DNA from: Longimicrobium sp.
Lineage (GTDB): Bacteria; Gemmatimonadota; Gemmatimonadetes; Longimicrobiales; Longimicrobiaceae
Assembly (NCBI GenBank): GCA_036377595.1
Contig: DASUYB010000089.1
Coordinates: forward strand, 62,001-126,000
Reading direction: 5' to 3'
DNA length: 64,000 nt
Both the position numbers and the translations under genes were made by a program. Position 1 is the first letter of the stretch, and every line of letters begins with the position of its first letter. Of the stretch, positions 47,852 to 56,836 are shown in pieces. The notes under the pieces were generated by a model that had not been told where the DNA came from, made no database searches, and worked only from the letters and a program-made list of their open reading frames with translations.

Positions 47852-50488
47852 GTGAAGCCCCCGGATTTCCGTCTTTCCCTGCTGGGCGACCCGGCCTTTT
47901 CCGGCCCGCGCGGGCCCGTGCAGGGACGCGCCGCGCACAAGCGGCGGGTGGCGCTGCTGGCCGTGCTGGCGGTGGCGCGCGGGCGGCCGGTGGCGCGCGA
48001 GCGGCTGATCGGCCTGCTCTGGCCCGAGCTCACCACCGAGGCGTCGCGCCACAACCTGTCCGAGTCGCTGTACGTGCTGCGGAAGGAGCTGGGCGACGAG
48101 GCGCTCGTCTCCGCGTCCGCCGGCGACGTGGCGCTGGACCCGGCGGTGGTGGCCAGCGACGTGGCCGAGTTCCAGGCCGCGCTGGAGACGGGAGATGCCG
48201 AGGCGGCGGTGCGGGCGTACGGCGGGCGGCTGCTGGACGGCTTCTACGTGGCCGACGCGCCGGAATTCGAGCGCTGGGCCGAGGGCGAGCGCGACCGGCT
48301 GGCGCGGCTGTACGCGAAGGCGGTGGAGGGGCTGGCCGAGGCGGCCGAGGCGGAGGGGAGCGCCATCCGGGCGGTGGACTGGTGGCGGCGGCTGGCGGCG
48401 CACGACCCGTTCAGCTCGCGCACCGCGCTGCGGCTGGTGCGCGCGCTCGACGCCGCCGGCGAGCGCCCGTCGGCCCTGCGCGCGGCCGAGGCGCACGCCA
48501 CGCTCCTGCGCGAGGAACTGGGCGTCGATCCCGACCCCGACCTCCTGGCCTTCGTCGCCCGGCTGCGCGCGGAGCCGGCGCGCGAGGCGTCGCCCCCGTC
48601 TCCCCTCCCCCGCCCGCCCATCCCCGGGCCCGGGGAGCCGCCCTTCGCCGCGCAGCCGTTCGATCCCCTCCCGCTCGATCCCGTCCCCACGAAGAAGTCG
48701 GGAGACGGCGGGGAGGTGGCGGACGCGCCGTCATCTCCCATCCCCCAGGACCGCGAAGACGTGGCGCGGGAGATGGAGAAGCGGGGGGATGGACGGCGCG
48801 GGGCGGGGGGACGCGTCCGCGCGGGGGCGGCCTACTACGCGGGGATGGCGGGGGTGGTGCTGGGGATGGCGCTGTCGGTGCTCGGCGTGCGCGCGGCGGA
48901 GCGGCGGGCACGCGAGGCCGCGGCGGCGTACGACCCGCGGCGCATCGCCGTGCTCTACTTCGACGACCTGAGCCCGCGCGGCGAGCTGCAGTACCTGGCC
49001 GCGGGGCTCACGGAGATGCTGATCCACGAGCTGGGGCAGGTGCGCGCGCTGGACGTGGTCTCGCGCGGCGGGGTGAAGGCGTATCGCGGCGGCGCGGTGC
49101 GCTTCGACAGCATGGTGGCCGAGCTGCGCGTGGGAAGCGTGGTGGAGGGCACCATCCAGCGCTCGGGCGACAGCGTGTGGGTGACGGTGGACCTGGTGGA
49201 CGCCAACACCCGCGGGCACCTGGAGAGCCGCGTGCTGGGCCGGCCCCTGGGCGACGTGGTGGCGCTGGAGCGCGCCGTGGCCGAGGAGGTGTCGGCCTCG
49301 CTCCGGCGGCGGCTGGGCGAGGAGGTGCGGCTGCGCGAGGCCGCGGGCGAGACGAGGAGCGCCGTGGCGCTGGAGCGGGTGCTGCAGGCCGAGCAGCTCC
49401 GCCGCGACGCGCGGGAGATGGAGGACGCGCGCGACACGCTCGACGCCGGCTCGGTGGCGCGGCTGCTGGCGCGCGCCGACTCGCTGCTGGCCGCGGCCGA
49501 GACGGCCGACCCGCGATGGGCGCGCGCGGCGCTGCTGCGCGGCTGGGTCGGCGCCGACCGCGCGGCCGTGGCGGGGATCCCAAGTGCGTCGGGCGATTCG
49601 CTGCTGCGCGACGCGGCGGGGCGGGCGGCGCGCGTCCTCGCCCGCGCGCCCGGCGACGCCGGGGCGCTGGAGCTGCGCGGCCTCGCCGTCTACCGCCTGG
49701 CGCTGGCCGCGGGCGACACCCTGCGCCAGCGCGCGCAGCTGGACGCCGCCGAGCGCGACCTGCGCGCCGCCGTGGCGCGCGACCCGTCGCTGGCCAGCGC
49801 GTGGGCCACGCTCAGCCAGCTCCTGCGCGTGCGCGGGCGCCTGGCCGAGAGCGACCTGGCCGCCCGCCGCGCGCTGGCCGAGGACGCGTACCTCGACGAT
49901 GCCGCCGACATCCGCCACCGGCTCTTCTTCAGTACGCTGCGGATGGGCGACTATCCGCAGGCGCGCGCCGAGTGCGACGGGGGGCGCCGACAGTTCCCGA
50001 CCGACTGGCGGTTCGTGGAGTGCGCGCTGACGCTGCTGGGCTCCGACCGCGCGCGCCCCGCCGACCCCGCGGCGGCGTGGCGGCTGGTGGCCGAGCTGGA
50101 CCGGATGGACCCGCCCGGGCGCGCGCGGTCGCTGGGCCGCGCCTACAGCCCGGTGTACCGCCGCATGGTGGCGGCCGCCGTGCTGGCGCGCGCCGGGGCA
50201 GCCGACAGCGCCCGGGCCATCGTGGCCCGGGCGCGGCGGGAAGCGGGCGCCGACCCGGAGCTCGGCGCCTCGCTGGACTACGACGAGGCCTACGTGCGCC
50301 TGCTGCTGGCCGACACCGCCGGCGCGCGCCTGCTGCTGGAACGGGTGGCGGCGTACCGCCCCGCCCTCCGCCCGTACCTGGCGCGCGACCCGCTCTTCCG
50401 CGGCGTCATGACCGCGGCGCCGGCTTCCGCTACGGCCACACCAGGTCCAGCGCGTGCACGGCCCGGGCCTTCCCGTCCTTCCCCTTGA
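47852..50488 (+). CDS. BTAD/SARP-like transcriptional regulator with TPR region
   Basis: This 878-residue protein starts with a winged-helix DNA-binding domain (FRLSLLGDPAFSGP, AAHKRRVALLAVLAVARGRPVARERLIGLLWPE, ARHNLSESLYVLRKELG). A bacterial transcriptional activation domain follows (BTAD, about 105-235: DVAEFQAALETGDAEAAVRAYGGRLLDGF and LREELGVDPDPDLLAF). A Pro-rich linker and a probable transmembrane helix (YYAGMAGVVLGMALSVLGV, near 330) come next. The rest is a cytoplasmic- or periplasmic-like part beginning RRIAVLYFDDLSPRGELQYLAAGLTEMLIHEL, as in CadC-type and adenylate-cyclase-linked TPR proteins. One-component membrane-bound regulation is likely. The GTG at 47852 has GCAGG nine bases upstream; a TTG at 47843 is possible. 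The last 20 codons overlap the convergent gene at 50430. Confidence 0.82.
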   Translation: MKPPDFRLSLLGDPAFSGPRGPVQGRAAHKRRVALLAVLAVARGRPVARERLIGLLWPELTTEASRHNLSESLYVLRKELGDEALVSASAGDVALDPAVVASDVAEFQAALETGDAEAAVRAYGGRLLDGFYVADAPEFERWAEGERDRLARLYAKAVEGLAEAAEAEGSAIRAVDWWRRLAAHDPFSSRTALRLVRALDAAGERPSALRAAEAHATLLREELGVDPDPDLLAFVARLRAEPAREASPPSPLPRPPIPGPGEPPFAAQPFDPLPLDPVPTKKSGDGGEVADAPSSPIPQDREDVAREMEKRGDGRRGAGGRVRAGAAYYAGMAGVVLGMALSVLGVRAAERRAREAAAAYDPRRIAVLYFDDLSPRGELQYLAAGLTEMLIHELGQVRALDVVSRGGVKAYRGGAVRFDSMVAELRVGSVVEGTIQRSGDSVWVTVDLVDANTRGHLESRVLGRPLGDVVALERAVAEEVSASLRRRLGEEVRLREAAGETRSAVALERVLQAEQLRRDAREMEDARDTLDAGSVARLLARADSLLAAAETADPRWARAALLRGWVGADRAAVAGIPSASGDSLLRDAAGRAARVLARAPGDAGALELRGLAVYRLALAAGDTLRQRAQLDAAERDLRAAVARDPSLASAWATLSQLLRVRGRLAESDLAARRALAEDAYLDDAADIRHRLFFSTLRMGDYPQARAECDGGRRQFPTDWRFVECALTLLGSDRARPADPAAAWRLVAELDRMDPPGRARSLGRAYSPVYRRMVAAAVLARAGAADSARAIVARARREAGADPELGASLDYDEAYVRLLLADTAGARLLLERVAAYRPALRPYLARDPLFRGVMTAAPASATATPGPARARPGPSRPSP

Positions 50489-51089
50489 TCGCCACGGCCA
50501 GGTCCGTCGGGAGCGGCCCATCGTCGGCCCTGGCCACGTACTCCGACTGGGGAAGGTGGATCAGCGCGAACACCTCGCCCTCCATCGGCGCCAGCTCGCT
50601 CGGCCCCCTGGCGCGCACGGTCACGGTGCTGCCGAGCAGCCCCAGCAGCCTCTCGATCTTCGTGACGGCGTGGCCGCCCGCCACCGAGGCGTAGTAGGGC
50701 AGCAGGAACTTCTCGACCGCCGACTGCGTCCAGAACACCGAGTCGCTCTTCATCGTCTCGCCGTCATGCCAAATCTCCAGCAGGTCTACGGCCTCCTTCC
50801 CGTCCTCGAACGGGCCGATCCAGGCGTACTCCACCGAATCGCGGTTCCCCCTCCCCTCTCCCACCACGGTGCCCACCACCAGGGCGCCCGGCCGCGGGGC
50901 GCCGTCCGGGACCTCCTCGATGCGGCCGTCGCCGTAGGCCGCCAGCCAGACGGTCACGCCCTTGCGCACGCCGCTGGCATACTCCGCCAGGCCGCGCAGG
51001 TCCGCGTAGGTGAGCAGCGGAGGGTCCACCGGGAGCGACGCCACGCCGTCGCCGTCGTTGGTGAGGGTGGCATTGATGGTCGTGCTCAT
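50430..51089 (-). CDS. Uncharacterised acidic protein
   Basis: This 219-residue protein begins MSTTINATLTNDGDGVASLP and has no signal peptide, cysteine cluster or transmembrane helix. Segments such as LTYADLRGLAEYASGVRKGVT, VEYAWIGPFEDGKEAVDLLE and LLGLLGSTVTVRARGPSEL suggest a mixed alpha/beta fold. No family is recognised. The ATG at 51087-51089 is chosen; 21 further in-frame codons are not similar to anything. It lies tail-to-tail with, and overlaps by 59 bases, the 3' end of the BTAD regulator gene, so one of the two 3' ends may extend beyond its functional region. Confidence 0.6.
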   Translation of the reverse strand: MSTTINATLTNDGDGVASLPVDPPLLTYADLRGLAEYASGVRKGVTVWLAAYGDGRIEEVPDGAPRPGALVVGTVVGEGRGNRDSVEYAWIGPFEDGKEAVDLLEIWHDGETMKSDSVFWTQSAVEKFLLPYYASVAGGHAVTKIERLLGLLGSTVTVRARGPSELAPMEGEVFALIHLPQSEYVARADDGPLPTDLAVAIKGKDGKARAVHALDLVWP

Positions 51090-51264
51090 GGTTTCTGTCT
51101 CCGGTCGGGGATGGGTGAAACCGCGGCACGGGGTGCGCCGCGCGGAAGACAATGTGCCGCAAGCGGATCAATCCCCCGTCAGTGCGGAGGTTGATGCGGC
51201 GGATCGGCGGAAAATGTCGGGGAGATGATGGGACTGCGGGGGATCGTTTCGACCTGACTGCGTT

Positions 51265-51343
51265 GCCTCACGCGGAGACGCGGAGTCGCGGAGAACTCAG
51301 CGCTGCGGTTAATTCTCCGCGCCTCCGCGTCTCCGCGTGAGGC
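51265..51343. repeat. Very long near-perfect hairpin
   Basis: GCCTCACGCGGAGACGCGGAG (51265-51285) pairs exactly with 51323-51343, and an inner GCGGAGAA (51288-51295) pairs with TTCTCCGC (51313-51320), giving about 29 base pairs. It sits between two minus-strand genes and can terminate the right-hand one. It is the best-preserved member of the family seen at 109-170, 54670-54733 and 59888-59950. Confidence 0.85.
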
Positions 51344-51370
51344 CATGGAGATTATCATCGTATCGGGGGG

Positions 51371-51655
51371 TCAGTCCTTCGGTGCGCCTGGGGGAAGCAA
51401 GCGGGCGAGGCAGTCGCGGCCGGTCGCGGGAAGGTTCTCCTGCACGAACTCGCCGATCCCCGCGGCCGATTGGTCCAGCAGCCTGGAGTAGTCGTGCATC
51501 TGCTGGACGGAGACCTCGACCACGGCCTTGAACGTGCCGAGGATCAGGTCGCGCACGAAGCCGGGGAAATCGACCTCTTCCACGAGCCGCGTGAAGGCGT
51601 CGCTCCCCAGGTGCGCGCGGGAGCCGGCATCCGCGGCTGAATCCGTCGTGCTCAT
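51371..51655 (-). CDS. Small uncharacterised helical protein
   Basis: This 94-residue protein begins MSTTDSAADAGSRAHLGSDA. Two amphipathic helices follow, FTRLVEEVDFPGFVRDLILG and TFKAVVEVSVQQMHDYSRLL, then VQENLPATGRDCLARLLPPG. There is no signal peptide. The first four residues match those of the neighbouring protein at 50430-51089, but the rest does not. Its function is unknown. A long hairpin follows its stop. Confidence 0.55.
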   Translation of the reverse strand: MSTTDSAADAGSRAHLGSDAFTRLVEEVDFPGFVRDLILGTFKAVVEVSVQQMHDYSRLLDQSAAGIGEFVQENLPATGRDCLARLLPPGAPKD

Positions 51656-51766
51656 CGCTGTCGTCGCTCCGCGTTCGGGGTGACGGTGGGTGGTGCATCA
51701 TGGATACCGCCGCGCCGGTCCCGCGTCCGTGGCACCGTCACCACTACGTCATCGGGGGATGGAAAG

Positions 51767-52405
51767 ATGCGGATCGGAATCCTGGGGTCGGGGCTGATGG
51801 GCGGCAAGCTCGGGACGCTCTTCGCCCGCGCAGGCCACGAGGTGGTGTTCAGCTACTCGCACAGCCGCGAGAAGCTGGAGGGGCTCGCGCGCGACGCCGG
51901 CGGGAACGCGCGCCCCGGCACCCCGGCCGAGGCCGCGCGCGACGCGGACGCCCTCCTGCTCGCCGTGCACTGGTCGCGCTTCGGCGACGTGCTGGGGCAG
52001 GCCGGCGACCTCTCCGGCAAGGTCGTCGTCACCTGCTCGCTCCCGATGAGCGAGGACGACTCGCGGCTCGTCGTCGCCCACACCTCATCCGGCGCCGAGG
52101 ATCTGGCCAAGCGGATCCCCAAGGCCCGCGTCGTCTCCGCGTTCAACACCGTGCCCAGCGAGGTGCTCTTCGACGTCTTCGAGCGCCGCGAGCACAAGAC
52201 GCATCCCAGCCTCGTCTACTGCGGCGACGACGAGGGCGCGAAGAAGGTCGCCGCCGGGCTGATCCGCGACGTGGGCTTCGAGCCGGTCGACGCCGGCCCG
52301 CTGCGGATCGCCCGCTACACCGAGCCGTTCGCCCTCCTCGTCGCCCAGCTGGCGTACGAGGGGGACGAGCGACCCGAGCTGGCGTACCACTTCGAGCGAT
52401 TCTGA
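51767..52405 (+). CDS. NADPH-dependent F420 reductase-like / NAD(P)-binding oxidoreductase
   Basis: This 212-residue protein has MRIGILGSGLMGGKLGTLFARAGHEVVFSYS, an N-terminal Rossmann fold with G-S-G-x-x-G and a serine-arginine pair (SHSRE) that favours NADPH. It then has DADALLLAVHWSRFGDVL, VVTCSLPMSEDD, RVVSAFNTVPSEVLFDVF and CGDDEGAKKVAAGLIRDVGFEPVDAGPL, the pattern of the F420-NADP oxidoreductase/ProC-like family (PF03807). Members here commonly act on small metabolites rather than F420. It stands alone and the DNA downstream is the left end of a low-GC island. Confidence 0.85.
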   Translation: MRIGILGSGLMGGKLGTLFARAGHEVVFSYSHSREKLEGLARDAGGNARPGTPAEAARDADALLLAVHWSRFGDVLGQAGDLSGKVVVTCSLPMSEDDSRLVVAHTSSGAEDLAKRIPKARVVSAFNTVPSEVLFDVFERREHKTHPSLVYCGDDEGAKKVAAGLIRDVGFEPVDAGPLRIARYTEPFALLVAQLAYEGDERPELAYHFERF

Positions 52406-52831
52406 TCGCGCCTCCGCACGTCGAACGAGGAATCGGCGCGGGTGCCGAAAACCCTTGTAAATCCTAGATGTGCCCGAAGGGCCTCCCGGAAATCCCGCGC
52501 CACGATGCCGCACTTTCGCGGTAAACCTATCCCACAATCTATCCCATCCGCGCGGCTCGCCGTCGCAAAAGCTGCCGCCCGGCGCTACACCGTCTCCTAT
52601 ACCGAAGTCATCCGCGCCAAGCCAAGGGTGACAACGCTTCTGTGAACGCCACCTCGAAGGCCTCTCCGACCAGCCACCGGGTTGGATGCGTGCGATTTAC
52701 TGGCGCTTGACGTTCGGGGGGAGGAGCATTATCTGGGTTGTAGGGGATTCGGCTATCCCCCTGAAAATGTAATTCTCGAACCTATGTTGCGGTCCCACCA
52801 GAGCACTCGCTCCTTTGTGTAGAGTATCCAA
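52406..52831. other. Intergenic left flank of a low-GC island
   Basis: This holds no convincing gene. Two sequence patches recur on the far side of the low-GC gene: AACCTATCCCACAATCTATC at 52525-52544 (compare AACCTATCACACATCTATCC at 54566-54585) and GTGAACGCCACCT at 52643-52655 (repeated at 54539-54551). A short plus-strand frame (52442-52645) is probably relic coding DNA. From about 52690 the base composition shifts to lower GC. Confidence 0.5.
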
Positions 52832-54373
52832 ATGGAAACAGAAAAAATGGCCGCTGTGAGCGACTCGCCTCCGTTGCCTTGGTCGGGGGTACTCGCTTGG
52901 AAGCTCGCGGGATTTCTTACGAAACTGGTTTGGCAACTCTCGCTCGCGATCATCACATCAATTGGGGCAGGGCTGATTCTGCTCATTGGTGCCTACAACG
53001 TCATAAGTTTCGGCAGTCTCGGTGTGTCATTCGTCGGCGCACTCCTCCAGACGGCGATCAATTTGGTTTTCCTATTCCTTCTCAGCTTCATCGTGTCGTT
53101 CGTGGCTCTCGTTGCCATCATTCGCGCTTTGACTTATCTGTCGAGCCGCCGCATCCACTTCGGCCAGCGATGGAAGCTGCATTTGGTTCTACGGCAAGTT
53201 CGTCAGGGCGTGAGACGAATGCGAGCATTCGCTCGCACGCAACCTCGATCCGAACAGCTGGCGGCCGTCGCACGCGTCGTGTTGGTGATGACCGGTGTCC
53301 TGATGACCGTTTTCTTGAAAAGCTGCGACTCAGAGTCATGGAATGCCACCTTAAAGGTACGGTTATCGATGCGCGCTCCCGTCGGACGAATTGGTCGGAG
53401 CGCGACATCGGAACAAGTCTCAACCCTCTCCGACGTGTCCAACTACACAAAAGCTAGGCGTGACAAGGTCGCCACCCAAATAGGCGCTATGACACGGCTA
53501 GCGATCGCTCGCGGCAATCACCCGCTGATTTCTCGTTGCGGCAAAGCTTCTCCTCTCCACCCCGCAGAAGCGCGTCGTATCGCCGAATTGTATGTCGACT
53601 TGACGCAGGCTCCGCCGATCCTAAAGCGTGAGTATGTCCTAACGGAGGAACAACTGACAGCCACGCTATCATTGATACTCAGCGCGGATTCCGCGGCCTT
53701 GACCGTGGATTGCGTCGAACTCCATCCCGACTACATCCAGTTCTTTACGACATCTGTTGATTCCAATGGCTCTAGGCACAATCAGGCGCTCGGTATGTCA
53801 GTGGCCAAGGATGCCGGAAACCTCCGCATTGCGGTGGATCAGCTGTCAATCGGTCGCGCCTCGTTTCAGCTTGGCTGGTTGGGGCTCGGCGTCACTGGGG
53901 GCGGAGGAGGACTTGTGAGGGACGCCGAAGGACTGGAGTCGCTTGCAGAAACCTTGCAAGCCTTCGATTCTAGGGTCTTCAGTATCAAAGTGTTTGAAGG
54001 TTATCTGCGCATCGTGACTTGGCGCCTTCCTTCGGTATTTGCCGCCAGAGCTGCCATCGACGTTGGCTATGTGCAACAAGCGGTTGAGCACAGAGTTGAA
54101 CCAAGGAATGACGCTGACTCCTTAGGTGTTATTCGCACCGGCGATGTCGTCTACGTCCTCGAACGTACGGACGAGTGGCTGTACGTGTGCTCGGAAGTTA
54201 GCGGGCGTTTGGGTTGGTTGCCGAAGGCCGCGTTTACGAGTCTAGAGAGTTGGCCAGGTCAGGCTCAGCCGCAGCGCGAAGCAGGCCCACTCCTCGGCCG
54301 AGGGCTCCATCGAGAACTCGGCCAGCGCGGCGATAGCGCGCCGGATGGAGACACGACGAAAGCACCTCAATAG
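52832..54373 (+). CDS. Membrane protein with C-terminal SH3 domain on a low-GC island
   Basis: This 513-residue protein has long hydrophobic helices at about residues 30-55 and 60-100 (LVWQLSLAIITSIGAGLILL and INLVFLFLLSFIVSFVALVA) and another at about 147-163 (VARVVLVMTGVLMTVFLKS). A soluble domain of about 250 residues follows. A bacterial SH3-type domain lies near 425-470 (LGVIRTGDVVYVLERTDEWL, GRLGWLPKAAFTSLE). Its GC content is visibly lower and its codon use differs from all its neighbours, indicating recent transfer. After about residue 475 the composition turns GC-rich (QAQPQREAGPLLGRGLHREL), so the last 38 codons probably read into the host flank and are not original. No family is recognised for the central domain. 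Confidence 0.65.
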   Translation: METEKMAAVSDSPPLPWSGVLAWKLAGFLTKLVWQLSLAIITSIGAGLILLIGAYNVISFGSLGVSFVGALLQTAINLVFLFLLSFIVSFVALVAIIRALTYLSSRRIHFGQRWKLHLVLRQVRQGVRRMRAFARTQPRSEQLAAVARVVLVMTGVLMTVFLKSCDSESWNATLKVRLSMRAPVGRIGRSATSEQVSTLSDVSNYTKARRDKVATQIGAMTRLAIARGNHPLISRCGKASPLHPAEARRIAELYVDLTQAPPILKREYVLTEEQLTATLSLILSADSAALTVDCVELHPDYIQFFTTSVDSNGSRHNQALGMSVAKDAGNLRIAVDQLSIGRASFQLGWLGLGVTGGGGGLVRDAEGLESLAETLQAFDSRVFSIKVFEGYLRIVTWRLPSVFAARAAIDVGYVQQAVEHRVEPRNDADSLGVIRTGDVVYVLERTDEWLYVCSEVSGRLGWLPKAAFTSLESWPGQAQPQREAGPLLGRGLHRELGQRGDSAPDGDTTKAPQ

Positions 54374-54526
54374 TTAACGGTTTCGCTTCGCTCACGCGAA
54401 CAGCGCCGCGTTTACCGCATCTCCGGCCACACCGATAGCGCTACGCGGGAACGCATCTACCAAAACCCGAACAACGAGCGGGTGCGGACCAAGGCGGCGG
54501 AGGCAACGCCGCAGCATGCGCGCTAA
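54374..54526 (+). pseudogene. Relic of a tyrosine recombinase (integrase) C-terminus
   Basis: In the same frame as, and directly after, the stop of the preceding gene, the sequence reads RVYRISGHTDSATRERIYQN and PNNERVRTKAAEATPQ to a TAA at 54524-54526. The G-H-T-D...R-x-x-Y pattern is that of the C-terminal catalytic box of phage-type tyrosine recombinases (GH...Y). No start codon or remaining catalytic arginine region is present, so this is a fragment. It marks the island at 52.4-54.6 kb as derived from an integrative element. Confidence 0.55.
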
Positions 54527-54752
54527 TCTTGCGGAGGGTGAACGCCACCTAAAGAAAACCGTATGAACCTATCACACATCTATCCACCCCTAGAGTGCCG
54601 CATTTCGCCGGGTTGCGTAGATTGCAGCTAAAACAGCATTAGCAGCGGTTGAAACGATTGTGGGAGGGGTGACACGGAGGAAACGAAGGACTTTGGTCTT
54701 TCCTCCGTTCCCTCGGTTTCCTCCGTGTGAGCCTTCTCGATCTTTATGGGGA
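54527..54752. repeat. Right flank of the island with a degenerate long hairpin
   Basis: It contains the GTGAACGCCACCT (54539-54551) and AACCTATCACACATCTATCC (54566-54585) patches shared with the left flank. At 54670-54733 a foldback built on CACGGAGGAAAC and GTTTCCTCCGTG follows, with one arm shortened by about 15 bases. The hairpin can terminate the LysR gene, which ends at 54753 on the minus strand. Confidence 0.55.
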
Positions 54753-55664
54753 TCAGGGAACGGGCGGCTCCTCCTGCCGCAGCCGCAGCAGGTAGTCGAT
54801 CAGCGCGCGCAGCGCGGGTGAGGCGGTGCGGCGCTGCGGGTAGTAGAGGTAGAAGCCGGGGAACGGCGTGGAGAACTCGCCCAGCACCTCCACCAGCTCG
54901 CCGCGCGCGATGGAGGGGCGGACGATCTCCTCCATCGCCATCGCCAGGCCCACGCCGGTGCGCGCGAGGTGGACGATCAGCGGCACGTCGTTCGTCACCA
55001 CCCGCGCTTCGAAGCCGACGGAGAAGTCGTGGCCGTCCTCGGTGAACTCCCAGCGATACGGCGGCGCGCCCGGCCCCGCGTGCCAGTTGATGCAGGCGTG
55101 CGAGGTGAGGTCGCGCGGGTGCGCTGGCGCGCCGTGCCGTGCGAGGTAGGCGGGTGAGGCGACGACCACCATTCGCTGTTTGCCGGACGCGGGCACGGCG
55201 ACCATGTCCTGCTCGATCATCTCGCCCAGCTGCACGCCGGCGTCGTAGCCGCCCGCCACGATGTCCGCCGGCCCCCGCCCCACGATCAGGTCGAGCCGCA
55301 CCTCGGGATACGCGCGCAGGAAGCCCTCGAGCACCGGTCCGCGCAGGAAGCTCTCCGCCGAGCCGGACACGCTGAGCCGCAGCGTCCCCCGCGGCTGGTC
55401 CGCCATCTCCCCCACCGCCTGCACCGCGGCGCGCACCTCGTCCAGCGCGGGGCGCACGGCCGCGTAGAGCCGCTCGCCCGCCTCGGTCAGCCGCACGCTG
55501 CGCGTGGTGCGCTGCACCAGCGCCACGCCCAGCCGCTCCTCCAGCCGCCGCAGCGCCTGGCTCACCGCCGAGCCGCTCACGCCCAGCCGCGCGCCCGCCG
55601 CGCGGAACCCCTTCGCGTCCGCGACCGCCACGAAGGTGGCGATCCCATCCAGGTCGTCTTCCAT
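54753..55664 (-). CDS. LysR-family transcriptional regulator
   Basis: This 303-residue regulator has an N-terminal winged helix, DGIATFVAVADAKGFRAAGARLGVSGSAVSQALRRLEERLGVALVQRTTRSVRLTEAGERL (about 5-65). An effector-binding domain follows (GTLRLSVSGSAESFLRGPVLEGFLRAYPEVRLDLIVG and ending FPGFYLYYPQRRTASPALRALIDYLLRLR). Together these are the CrgA/DmlR-like branch that often controls neighbouring short-chain dehydrogenases. It is divergent from the SDR gene at 55787, 122 bases away, so that SDR and the oxidoreductase genes beyond are its likely targets. The ATG at 55662-55664 (MEDDLDGIATF) is the family start; 17 additional in-frame codons are not. Confidence 0.92.
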   Translation of the reverse strand: MEDDLDGIATFVAVADAKGFRAAGARLGVSGSAVSQALRRLEERLGVALVQRTTRSVRLTEAGERLYAAVRPALDEVRAAVQAVGEMADQPRGTLRLSVSGSAESFLRGPVLEGFLRAYPEVRLDLIVGRGPADIVAGGYDAGVQLGEMIEQDMVAVPASGKQRMVVVASPAYLARHGAPAHPRDLTSHACINWHAGPGAPPYRWEFTEDGHDFSVGFEARVVTNDVPLIVHLARTGVGLAMAMEEIVRPSIARGELVEVLGEFSTPFPGFYLYYPQRRTASPALRALIDYLLRLRQEEPPVP

Positions 55665-55786
55665 TGTGAAGGAGAGCTTATCACCCTGCGAAGCGTTGTC
55701 AAGTTTATCCCCCATCTCCCTTCCGTTAGCTTCTTCTCCCGGAGTGAGAAGGCGCGGCAGACGGCTCGAAGAGGAGAACCAGGGAG

Positions 55787-56533
55787 ATGAGCAACAACAT
55801 CGCGGGGAAAGTCATCGTCATCACCGGCGCCAGCAGCGGGCTGGGCGAGGCGGCCGCGCGGCTGCTGTCGGCGGAGGGCGCGGCGGTGGTGCTGGGCGCG
55901 CGGCGCGGGGATCGCATCCGGGCGCTGGCCGACGAGCTGAACGCCACCGGCGGCCGCGCGCTCGCCATCGAGACCGACGTCACCGACCGCGCGCAGGTGC
56001 AGCGGCTGGTGGACGCGGCGGTGGAGGCGTACGGGCGCGTCGACGTTGTCGTCAACAACGCCGGGCTGATGCCGCAGTCGCTGCTGGAGCGGCTGAAGGT
56101 GGACGAGTGGGACCGGATGATCGACGTCAACATCAAGGGCGTGCTGTACGGGATCGCCGCGGCGCTGCCGCACATGCAGCGGCAGAAGGGCGGGCACATC
56201 GTCAACGTCTCCTCCGTGGCGGGCCACAAGGTGGGCCCAGGGAGCGCCGTCTACGCGGCCACGAAGCACGCGGTGCGCGCGCTCTCCGAGGGGCTGCGGC
56301 AGGAGGTCAAGCCGCACAACATCCGCACCACGGTGATCTCGCCGGGCGCGGTGGCCACCGAGCTGCCGGGCACCATCACCGACGCGGACGTGGCCGCGCG
56401 CGTCAACCAGCTCTACGACGACGTGGCGATCCCCGCCGACTCGTTCGCGCGGGCCGTCGCCTTCGCCATCGCCCAGCCGGAGGACGTGGACATCAACGAG
56501 ATCCTGTTCCGCCCCACGCGGCAGGAATACTGA
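55787..56533 (+). CDS. Short-chain dehydrogenase/reductase
   Basis: This 248-residue enzyme has [34 protein letters not shown] (cofactor motif TGxxxGxG with an Arg after the second strand, favouring NADPH), [21 protein letters not shown] and [31 protein letters not shown]. The active-site triad is complete (Ser, Tyr in Y-A-A-T-K, Lys). The C-terminus [17 protein letters not shown] matches the YdfG-like classical SDRs. It is divergent from the LysR gene. The substrate is unknown, probably a small carbonyl or hydroxy compound. Confidence 0.93.
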   Translation: MSNNIAGKVIVITGASSGLGEAAARLLSAEGAAVVLGARRGDRIRALADELNATGGRALAIETDVTDRAQVQRLVDAAVEAYGRVDVVVNNAGLMPQSLLERLKVDEWDRMIDVNIKGVLYGIAAALPHMQRQKGGHIVNVSSVAGHKVGPGSAVYAATKHAVRALSEGLRQEVKPHNIRTTVISPGAVATELPGTITDADVAARVNQLYDDVAIPADSFARAVAFAIAQPEDVDINEILFRPTRQEY

Positions 56534-56564
56534 GAATCGATGTGCGGGAGTGCGCTCCGCCGGC

Positions 56565-56754
56565 TGTCATCCTGAGGGCGCGGAGCACCGTGATCGCGGC
56601 CGCACGAATCCTTGCGCGCCCGAAGGATCTTGCATGGCCGGCTGGATGTCGGCTCGAACGGGCAGGCCTTTCCGCGGGGGCGAGCAGATCCTTCGGTCGG
56701 CGCCAACCGATGGTGCGATGGAAGGTTAGGCACGGCGCCTCCCTCAGGATGACA
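56565..56754. repeat. Full-length dispersed palindromic element (TGTCATCCTGAGG ends)
   Basis: It begins TGTCATCCTGAGG (56565-56577) and ends with the exact complement CCTCAGGATGACA (56742-56754). The inner motifs CGAAGGATCT and AGATCCTTCG are also inverted. It occupies most of the space between the SDR and cupin genes. Confidence 0.8.
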
Positions 56755-56836
56755 TCGGAGGGGGTTCGGGATCCTGGTTTGGTGACGTCACCAGGATACT
56801 GTGCCGGTGACTGGTTCGAGAAAGGGAGAAACGATC

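Noticed and set aside
52442-52645. 67-codon plus-strand frame in the island's left flank
   Set aside because: No ribosome binding site or similarity; probably relic DNA.
54256-54373. Minus-strand gene fragment within the end of the SH3-domain gene
   Set aside because: The reverse frame is plausible coding sequence (IAALAEFSMEPSAEEWACF) but too short and without start or family; kept only as support for an island junction.
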